NCBI GenBank assembly: GCA_025966175.1
Contig: JAOPVN010000322.1
Coordinates: 1-5,044, forward strand
Direction: 5' to 3'
DNA: 5,044 bases
From: Modestobacter sp.
Lineage (GTDB): Bacteria > Actinomycetota > Actinomycetes > Mycobacteriales > Geodermatophilaceae
Translations under genes and position numbers: made by a program
The notes under the pieces: model-generated
What the model saw: only the letters and a program-made list of their open reading frames with translations
The model's database searches: none
Told to the model about the DNA's origin: nothing
Part shown: in pieces, positions 1 through 4,539 of the stretch
How the letters are laid out: every line of letters starts with the position of its first letter
Position numbering within the stretch: the first letter of the stretch is position 1

Positions 1-258
1 TCCGTCTCGGCCGACGTCCAGCCCACCGAGAAGGCCGACCGCAGCGACCCCAACCAGGTGGCCGCGCCGTTCGCCGGCGTCGTCACCCTGTCGGTGTCCG
101 AGGGTGACGCGGTGGAGGCCGGCGCGCAGATCGGCACCATCGAGGCGATGAAGATGGAGGCCTCGATCACCGCACCCAAGGCGGGCTCGGTCACCCGGGT
201 GGCGATCAGCGAGGTGCAGCAGGTCGAGGGCGGTGACCTGCTCGTCGTCCTGGGCTGA
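1..258 (+). CDS. pyc: Pyruvate carboxylase, C-terminal end (biotin carboxyl carrier domain), 5' truncated by window edge
   Basis: Frame 1 is open from the first base to the TGA at 256-258 and gives the last 85 residues of a biotin enzyme. Residues 20-85 form a complete biotinyl/lipoyl domain: an APFAG start, a GDAV turn, the EAMKMEA biotinylation motif with the acceptor lysine at fragment residue 51 (bases 151-153), and a closing GGDLLVVLG strand. The preceding linker (SVSADVQPTEKAD) is the type that joins the tetramerisation region to the carrier domain in actinobacterial pyruvate carboxylases; this assignment is from recall. The enzyme carboxylates pyruvate to oxaloacetate with ATP and bicarbonate (anaplerosis), the biotin arm shuttling carboxyl groups between active sites. 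It is cytoplasmic. The GTG at 58 is an internal valine codon, not a start. The carrier domain alone could belong to another biotin carboxylase, but the linker and C-terminal position favour pyruvate carboxylase. Confidence 0.92.
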   Translation, partial: SVSADVQPTEKADRSDPNQVAAPFAGVVTLSVSEGDAVEAGAQIGTIEAMKMEASITAPKAGSVTRVAISEVQQVEGGDLLVVLG

Positions 259-299
259 GGGCGTCGTCAGAGAGTGCGCGGCTGGGCGAGGATCGGGGC

Positions 300-1295
300 A
301 TGCGGGCTCTGGACGAGGAACTGCAGGACGTGGCCGATCACTACCGGTGGTTCGCCAGGGTGGAGGCCGCGCCGGTCTCCCCGGCCTACGCGGGGCTGGC
401 CGCGGCGGTCGCCGACGACGCCGACGTGCTCGACTTCCTTGGCACGCTGCCGAAGCTGAAGCGGCAGGCCAACCTGCTGCTCGCGGCCCTGACATTCCTG
501 CACCGGAGCCCACCGGCCGACGGCGCGCAGCTGCACGACCGGGTGGTCGGCGATCCCGAGCGGCTGCGCGCCACGATGCTGGCCCGGGGGACCCAGACCA
601 ACGAGGCCGCCCGCTGCTCCGCGCTGTTGCCACTGCTGGCCGACCTGCCCGGGCCGTTGGCGCTGATCGAGGTGGGGGCGTCGGCCGGGCTCTGCCTGTA
701 CCCCGACCGGTACGGCTACGAGTACGACGGCGTCCGGGTGGGGCCGCCGAGCGCGGTCCAGCTGCGGTGCACGACCACCGGGCGAGGGCCGGTCCCGAGC
801 GGGGTACCGCACGTGGTGCGGCGGGCCGGGATCGACCTGAACCCGCTGGACCCGGCCGACCCCGAGGACGTCGACTGGCTCCGCGCGCTCATCTGGCCGG
901 GCATGGTGGGGCGGCGGGAGCGGCTGGACGCCGCGGCCGCGATCGCCGCCCGGGAGCCCGCCGACCTGGTGCGCGGCGACCTGCTGGAGCGGTTGCCCGA
1001 GGTGGTGGCCGGCATGCCCGCCGACAGCACCGTGGTCGTGTTCCACACCGCCGTCCTCCCCTACCTCGACGCGGCCGCGCGGGACGACTTCGTCGCGCTG
1101 GTCACCGACCTGCCGGTGCGCTGGATCTCGCAGGAGGGGCCGGGCGTGCTGCCGGACGTCGCCGCCCGGCTGCCGGAACTCCCGGACGCCGGGGAGAACC
1201 GGTTCCTGCTCGCCCGGGACGGCGAGCCGCTGGCCTGGACCCGCCCGCACGGCGGGCAGCTCGACTGGCTCCCCGCAGCGGCACGGCTGGCCTGA
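300..1295 (+). CDS. DUF2332 family protein of unknown function (331 aa, complete)
   Basis: The product has the hallmark motifs of DUF2332: a helical N-terminus with PKLKRQANLLLAAL (residues 51-64), RGTQTNEAAR (96-105), IEVGASAGLCLYPDRYGYEY (123-142), GIDLNPLDP (177-185), DVDWLRALIWPGM (190-202), VVVFHTAVLPYL (245-256) and a C-terminal HGGQLDWL (317-324). The length is normal for the family. No signal peptide or membrane helix is visible, so it should be cytoplasmic. No biochemical role is established that I know of. The EVGASAGL segment followed by acidic residues looks like a nucleotide or SAM-binding loop of a Rossmann methyltransferase, but that is inference. The ATG at 300 is preceded by GAGG (288-291) at 8 bases, a fair ribosome binding site. 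It lies 41 bases after the pyruvate carboxylase stop, with no evident terminator between, so it may be co-transcribed with it. It converges on the DUF6220-like gene. Confidence 0.92.
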   Translation: MRALDEELQDVADHYRWFARVEAAPVSPAYAGLAAAVADDADVLDFLGTLPKLKRQANLLLAALTFLHRSPPADGAQLHDRVVGDPERLRATMLARGTQTNEAARCSALLPLLADLPGPLALIEVGASAGLCLYPDRYGYEYDGVRVGPPSAVQLRCTTTGRGPVPSGVPHVVRRAGIDLNPLDPADPEDVDWLRALIWPGMVGRRERLDAAAAIAAREPADLVRGDLLERLPEVVAGMPADSTVVVFHTAVLPYLDAAARDDFVALVTDLPVRWISQEGPGVLPDVAARLPELPDAGENRFLLARDGEPLAWTRPHGGQLDWLPAAARLA

Positions 1296-1308
1296 CCGCG
1301 GAGGTCAG
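1292..1308. terminator. Short perfect hairpin at the convergent gene ends
   Basis: CTGACC (1292-1297), a 5-base loop, and GGTCAG (1303-1308) form a perfect 6-bp stem. It contains the stop codons of both converging genes: TGA at 1293-1295 on plus and TGA at 1307-1305 on minus. No T-run follows on either strand, so as an intrinsic terminator it would be weak. Its position between convergent genes suits a bidirectional transcription end. Confidence 0.35.
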
Positions 1309-1709
1309 CGACGAGCTGTCGTGAACGCCCAGACCACCAGCCACACCACGCCTGCCGTCAGCACCATCGCGCCGGGCACGTGCAGCCAGAGCGTCGACCG
1401 CCCGCCGGTGGCGGCCTGGACGAAGGTCAGCACGAAGACGACGACGGCGAGCGCGGGGATCCGCACGGGTGCGCCGGCACGCCGCCACAGCAGCACCGCG
1501 GCGATCGCGGTCAGCCCGCTGAGCACGTGCAGGACCACCGCCCCGGCGGCATGCACCTGCTCGGGCCCGCCGTCGGGGAACAGCCGGCCGGCGGTCACGA
1601 ACTGGAACCCCACGCTCAGCACCGTCAGGACGGCGGCCACCCGGAGCGCCTGCAGGAGGCGCCGGTCGGTGTCGGTTGCCCGGGTGGGGGTGGGGGTGGT
1701 GGTGGTCAT
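1305..1709 (-). CDS. Small four-helix membrane protein, DUF6220-like (134 aa)
   Basis: The product has a Thr/Pro-rich cytoplasmic N-terminus (residues 2-14) and four likely membrane helices at about 22-42, 54-76, 83-101 and 110-130, ending in a basic TTARR tail. Visible marks are FQF.TAG at the end of helix 1 (Q36), H53 and H61 in or near helix 2, Q98 after helix 3, and LHVPGA (H110, P112) opening helix 4. This pattern of Q, AG, H, Q and H resembles the DUF6220 family of small integral membrane proteins; I assign it by motif recall, so the family name is moderate. Function is unknown. The ATG at 1709 has a perfect AGGAGG 7 bases upstream, which fixes the start. It lies 40 bases downstream of the DedA gene on the same strand and is probably in one operon with it. 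The conserved-looking histidines could bind haem or metal, but there is no direct evidence. Confidence 0.82.
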   Translation of the reverse strand: MTTTTPTPTRATDTDRRLLQALRVAAVLTVLSVGFQFVTAGRLFPDGGPEQVHAAGAVVLHVLSGLTAIAAVLLWRRAGAPVRIPALAVVVFVLTFVQAATGGRSTLWLHVPGAMVLTAGVVWLVVWAFTTARR

Positions 1710-1716
1710 GCGGGGG

Positions 1717-1722
1717 CCTCCT
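1717..1722 (-). promoter_or_regulatory. Strong Shine-Dalgarno (AGGAGG) of the DUF6220-like gene
   Basis: The plus strand reads CCTCCT here, giving AGGAGG on the minus strand, with 7 bases (1710-1716) before the ATG. It decides the start. It contrasts with the DedA, response-regulator and COG4705 genes, which show no comparable site, and fits an internal operon gene that needs its own ribosome loading. Confidence 0.75.
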
Positions 1723-1749
1723 GGGGATCGGAGCGGACGGGGGCGAGGA

Positions 1750-2361
1750 TCAGGCGGCGTGCTGGCCGGCTCGCCGGCCGCGGACCACCTCGACCACGAC
1801 CGGGATCAGCGAGATCGCGACGATGCCGACGATGAACAGCTCGACGTGGTCCCGGACGACCGCGATCTGGCCCAGCCAGAAGCCCAGCAGGGTGACACCG
1901 GCGGCCCAGGCGATACCGCCGATGACCGAGTTGATGACGTACCGACGGAAGTCCATCCGGGAGGCCCCGGCCATCACCGTCGCGAACGTGCGGACGATCG
2001 GCACGAAGCGGGCCAGCAGGATGGTGCGGGTGCCGTTGCGCTCGAAGAACTCGTGTGAACGCTCCACGTACTCGGCCTTGAACAGCTTCGAGTCCGGTCG
2101 GTTGAACACGGCCGGGCCCGCCTTCCGGCCGATCCAGTAGCCGACCAGGTTCCCGGCGATGGCGGCCGCCGGGAGCAGCAGGAGGAGCACCCACAGCGGC
2201 GCGATCAGGCCGCCGGCGGCGAGGAGCCCGGCGGTGAACAGCAGGGAGTCCCCCGGCAGGAAGAAGCCGACCAGCAGACCGCACTCGGCGAACAGGATCA
2301 CCATGATCCCGATGAGACCGAAGGTGTTGATCAGGTGCGTGGGATCGAGGAAGCTGCTCAC
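1750..2361 (-). CDS. DedA family membrane protein (SNARE-associated/VTT domain), 203 aa
   Basis: The product is a typical full-length DedA protein with several hydrophobic segments and the family motifs: GLIGIMVILFAECGLLVGFF (residues 15-34) followed by LPGDSLLF, GNLVGYWIGRKAG (70-82), LLARFVPIVRTFATVMAG (115-132), and terminal membrane helices at about 142-165 and 174-192. The four charged residues reported as essential in E. coli YqjA (E39, D51, R130, R136) appear as E26, D38, R118 and R124, with identical spacings within each pair. Bacterial DedA proteins act in the inner membrane in envelope integrity, proton-dependent homeostasis and, for some members, undecaprenyl-phosphate recycling; which applies here cannot be read from sequence. 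The start is the GTG at 2361, giving the expected N-terminus, although no Shine-Dalgarno precedes it. A GTTCAGG direct repeat lies just upstream. It is likely the first gene of a two-gene operon with the DUF6220-like gene. Confidence 0.93.
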   Translation of the reverse strand: MSSFLDPTHLINTFGLIGIMVILFAECGLLVGFFLPGDSLLFTAGLLAAGGLIAPLWVLLLLLPAAAIAGNLVGYWIGRKAGPAVFNRPDSKLFKAEYVERSHEFFERNGTRTILLARFVPIVRTFATVMAGASRMDFRRYVINSVIGGIAWAAGVTLLGFWLGQIAVVRDHVELFIVGIVAISLIPVVVEVVRGRRAGQHAA

Positions 2362-2369
2362 GCCCGGGA

Positions 2370-2375
2370 ACGGTA
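2370..2375 (-). promoter_or_regulatory. Candidate -10 element of the DedA operon (TACCGT)
   Basis: On the minus strand TACCGT matches the actinobacterial TAnnnT pattern. It begins 10 bases after the second GTTCAGG half-site and ends 8 bases before the GTG start. Transcription would therefore begin at or next to the start codon, giving a leaderless mRNA, which agrees with the missing Shine-Dalgarno. The hexamer is loose, so the call rests mainly on position. Confidence 0.45.
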
Positions 2376-2385
2376 GGGGCGCACA

Positions 2386-2403
2386 CCTGAACGTCGCCTG
2401 AAC
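2386..2403 (-). promoter_or_regulatory. 11-bp direct-repeat operator upstream of DedA (GTTCAGG x2)
   Basis: On the minus strand the site reads GTTCAGGCGACGTTCAGG: two GTTCAGG half-sites (2403-2397 and 2392-2386) exactly 11 bases apart. Seen another way, CCTGAACGT occurs at 2386-2394 and 2397-2405 on plus. The element matches 17 of 18 bases of the site before the COG4705 gene at 4499-4516. Tandem half-sites one helical turn apart are how OmpR/PhoB-family regulators bind head-to-tail, so the neighbouring response regulator is the obvious candidate. The site ends 24 bases before the DedA start, where it could replace a -35 element as in PhoB-type activation. Confidence 0.72.
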
Positions 2404-2408
2404 GTGCT

Positions 2409-2427
2409 GCTCGGCGCCGCGGCGAGC
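2409..2427 (-). terminator. GC-rich imperfect hairpin after the histidine kinase gene
   Basis: GCTCG (2409-2413) pairs with CGAGC (2423-2427), and after a G-G mismatch two further GC pairs can close a 3-base loop. It starts 4 bases downstream of the kinase stop codon on the minus strand and just before the DedA operator. No U-run follows, so it is at best a weak terminator. In DNA this GC-rich such a hairpin could also be chance. Confidence 0.25.
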
Positions 2428-2431
2428 GGGA

Positions 2432-3784
2432 TCAGCCGGGCGGCAGGGTGATCTCGAAGCGACCGCCGGATCCGCCGGGCAGGCAGGTGATCCACCCGGC
2501 GGACGACGCGACCAGCCGGGCCGTCAGGGCGAGCCCCAGCCCGCCGCCGGGGTGGTCGTCATCAGGGTCGGCGCGCCAGCCGGGCCGGAAGACCCGGTCG
2601 GCGTCGGCGGCCGCCACCCCCGGCCCGTCGTCCTCGACCACCAGGCGAACCCCGTCACTTCCCCGCTCCCCGCGCACCGAGACCGAGCTGCGGGCGTACC
2701 GGAGCGCGTTGTCCAGCACCGGCGCCAGCATCCGTTGCAGCACCGCAGCATCCACCCCGACGGTGAGCTCCGGGTCGATCTCCGCGGAGACCTGCACTCC
2801 CCGTGGCAAGCCGGTGGTGGCCAGCAACGCGGCGACGGCAGGGGCAGGGCGGCAGCGACCCGGCGCGGTGCGCGTGCCCGCCCGAGCCGCTTCGAGCAGC
2901 GTCTCGATGATCTTCTGCATGTCCTCGGCGGCGGCATCGATCGCCGCGAGCCCGCCGGCCACCACGGGATCGCCCGGACGGCGCTCCTGGGTCAGCTCGA
3001 CCTCGGCCCGCAACCGGGCCAGCGGGGTCCGCAGCTCGTGCGAGAGCTCGGCCGTCAGCCGCTGCTCGTGCCGCAGCACCGCCGAGAGCCGATCGAGGAC
3101 GCCGTCGAGGGTGGCCGCCAGTTCGGCGAGCTCGGTGGGGCGGGACTGGCCGTCGAAGCGGCGGTCCACGTCGTCGGCACTCCAGCGGGCTGCCTGCTGG
3201 CTCATCTCCTGCACCGGGCGCAGGGCCCGTCCGACGTTCGCCCGCAGCACCAGGTGCACGATGACCAGCAGCACCAGCGCCACCGCCGCGCTGCCCCACA
3301 GGGCGAGCCGCTCCAGCTGCCGGTAGGGCGCGAGGCTGGTGCTGGTCACGATCGTGGCGACCTGGGCGTCGCCCTCGGTGACCGGCAGCGCGAACAGGCG
3401 CAGCGGGTCCTCGTCCCCCACGTCGGCGGTCTGCTGGCCCCGCCCGGCCAGTCGCAGCGCCGCCTGGTCCAGCGCGGGCGAGCTGCCCGGCGGGCCCTCG
3501 ACGAGGGTGCCGTCCCGGGCGATGATCCAGGTGCCGACGTCCAGCGCCTGGTCGTCGCGGGCTTCGTCCACCGTGACCATGCCGGAGGGGGTGACGTTCA
3601 GCGTGATCGCGGTCGCCTCGGCGCGGGCCTGCAGGACCGCGTCGGCCTGGCCGGACAGCGCCGAGCTCAGCAGCACGTTGGCCCCCACCGCCAGCAGCAC
3701 CAGCCAGACGGCGACGACGGCGGAGGCCGACCAGGAGAGGCGGTCGCGCAGGCTCCGCCCGCCGAGCCAGGCCGGCACCCTCAC
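2432..3784 (-). CDS. Membrane sensor histidine kinase of an OmpR-type two-component system (450 aa)
   Basis: Layout: short cytoplasmic N-terminus; membrane helix 1 at about residues 19-40; an extracytoplasmic sensor region of about 120 residues (41-160) with no domain I can name; helix 2 at about 161-182; a HAMP linker (183-235); and a HisKA dimerisation helix with ELSHELRTPLARLRAE, the phospho-accepting histidine being H249. The ATP-binding domain shows an N box (LDNALRYA, N359), a G1 box (VEDDGPGV, 384-391) and a G2 box (GGGLGLAL, 413-420). All catalytic motifs are intact, so it should autophosphorylate and pass phosphate to the adjacent regulator. The GTG start at 3784-3782 shares its last bases with the regulator's stop (GTGA overlap at 3781-3784), and no clear Shine-Dalgarno is present, so translation is probably coupled. 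The signal is unknown. The closest described architecture is the generic EnvZ/BaeS-like class, which does not predict a ligand. Confidence 0.95.
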   Translation of the reverse strand: MRVPAWLGGRSLRDRLSWSASAVVAVWLVLLAVGANVLLSSALSGQADAVLQARAEATAITLNVTPSGMVTVDEARDDQALDVGTWIIARDGTLVEGPPGSSPALDQAALRLAGRGQQTADVGDEDPLRLFALPVTEGDAQVATIVTSTSLAPYRQLERLALWGSAAVALVLLVIVHLVLRANVGRALRPVQEMSQQAARWSADDVDRRFDGQSRPTELAELAATLDGVLDRLSAVLRHEQRLTAELSHELRTPLARLRAEVELTQERRPGDPVVAGGLAAIDAAAEDMQKIIETLLEAARAGTRTAPGRCRPAPAVAALLATTGLPRGVQVSAEIDPELTVGVDAAVLQRMLAPVLDNALRYARSSVSVRGERGSDGVRLVVEDDGPGVAAADADRVFRPGWRADPDDDHPGGGLGLALTARLVASSAGWITCLPGGSGGRFEITLPPG

Positions 3785-4455
3785 TGGAACCGGTAGCCGA
3801 CGCCGACGACGGTGCCGATGGAGCGGCCGTGCTCGCCGGCCTCGGCGAGCTTGCGGCGCAGTCGTGCCACGTACTGGTCCAGGGTGTTCTCCGCGACGAT
3901 CGCGCCCTCCGGCCAGCCGGCCCGGGCCAGCTCCCGGCGGCGGATGACGTCGCCCGGGGCGGCCATCAACGCCGCGAGCAGGCGGAACTCCGTCGGCGTC
4001 AGCGACTGGCGTCCACCTGGGCCGTCCAGGGCGTGCCCGGCCGGGTCCAGCTGCAGCGCGGCCGGTCCGGCGTGTGGGCGGTGGACGCCCCGGCGCAGCA
4101 GTGCCTGCAGCCGGACGGCGAGCTCCCGCACGTGGAAGGGCTTCGTCAGGTACTCGTCCCCGCCGGCCGCGTAGCCGGACAGCAGGTCGTGCAGCTGGTC
4201 CCGGGCGGTCAGGAACAGGACCGGGACGTCGATGCCGCGGGCGCGCAGGGCCTGGCAGACGTCCCGGCCGTCGGAGTCGGGGAGCCCGATGTCCAGCACG
4301 ATGGCGGCGAACCGGGTGCCCGGACCCCGGCCGACCGCGGCGAGGGCCCCGGTGCCGTCGGCCGCCGTGGTCACCTCCAGGTCGTGGTCACGGAGCGCCC
4401 GCGCCACGGCGGCCCGCAACGCGTCGTCATCCTCCACCACCAGCACCTCGGGCAC
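3781..4455 (-). CDS. OmpR/PhoB-family response regulator (224 aa)
   Basis: The receiver domain (residues 1-120) has the acidic pocket E8/D9/D10, phospho-accepting D55 in VLDIGLPDSDG, T83 in FLTA and K105 in EYLTKPF: a complete phosphorylation site. The C-terminal winged helix (about 130-224) shows LTPTEFRLLAALMAAPGDVI (152-171), the recognition-helix region AENTLDQYVARLRRKL (188-203) and the wing TVVGVGYRF. It is a cytoplasmic DNA-binding regulator activated by the adjacent kinase. In the wing, the usual TVRG arginine is a valine (V217). The GTG at 4455 gives the expected MPEVLVVEDD N-terminus. The frame stays open upstream but contains no other start, and the ATG at 4484 is out of frame. No Shine-Dalgarno is visible. 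The GTTCAGG repeat in the divergent gap begins 44 bases upstream, so autoregulation is possible. Confidence 0.95.
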   Translation of the reverse strand: MPEVLVVEDDDALRAAVARALRDHDLEVTTAADGTGALAAVGRGPGTRFAAIVLDIGLPDSDGRDVCQALRARGIDVPVLFLTARDQLHDLLSGYAAGGDEYLTKPFHVRELAVRLQALLRRGVHRPHAGPAALQLDPAGHALDGPGGRQSLTPTEFRLLAALMAAPGDVIRRRELARAGWPEGAIVAENTLDQYVARLRRKLAEAGEHGRSIGTVVGVGYRFQ

Positions 4456-4498
4456 GCCGACGATGGTGCCGTACCGCGACTCATTACCGCCGGAGGGT

Positions 4499-4516
4499 GT
4501 TCAGGCGGCGTTCAGG
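4499..4516 (+). promoter_or_regulatory. 11-bp direct-repeat operator in the divergent intergenic region (GTTCAGG x2)
   Basis: The plus strand reads GTTCAGGCGGCGTTCAGG, with half-sites at 4499-4505 and 4510-4516, 11 bases apart. It differs at one base from the site before DedA at 2386-2403 and has the same orientation relative to the gene it faces. It ends 23 bases before the COG4705 ATG and lies 44 bases from the response-regulator start. Its OmpR/PhoB-type geometry suggests activation of the COG4705 gene by the neighbouring regulator. A role on the divergent promoter is possible but less well supported. Confidence 0.72.
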
Positions 4517-4526
4517 GCGCCGAGGT

Positions 4527-4532
4527 GAAGCT
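4527..4532 (+). promoter_or_regulatory. Weak candidate -10 element of the COG4705 gene (GAAGCT)
   Basis: GAAGCT keeps only the second-position A and last-position T of a -10 hexamer. It sits exactly 10 bases after the second GTTCAGG half-site, as TACCGT does before DedA, and 7 bases before the ATG. Position, not sequence, is the argument. A leaderless transcript would result. The nearby GAGG (4522-4525) is 14 bases from the ATG, too far for a normal ribosome binding site. Confidence 0.3.
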
Positions 4533-4539
4533 CGCCGGC

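Noticed and set aside
58..258. GTG at 58 as the start of a 66-residue stand-alone biotin carrier protein
   Set aside because: The same frame is open upstream to the window edge and encodes the typical pyruvate carboxylase linker, so 58 is an internal codon.
267..1250. Long minus-strand open frame (327 codons) opposite the DUF2332 gene
   Set aside because: It is rich in Arg, Gly, Pro, Gln and His with no recognisable motif, typical of the antisense frame of a GC-rich gene, and the plus-strand frame has clear family motifs.
1321..2058. 245-codon plus-strand open frame opposite the DUF6220-like and DedA genes
   Set aside because: Asp/Arg/Thr-rich composition without motifs; the minus-strand products are coherent membrane proteins of known families.
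2552..3796. 414-codon plus-strand open frame opposite the histidine kinase
   Set aside because: Low-complexity composition and no domain; the minus-strand frame carries every kinase motif. It is an antisense shadow.
4482..4484. ATG upstream of the response regulator as an alternative start
   Set aside because: It lies 29 bases from the GTG at 4455 and is out of frame; the GTG gives the canonical receiver N-terminus.
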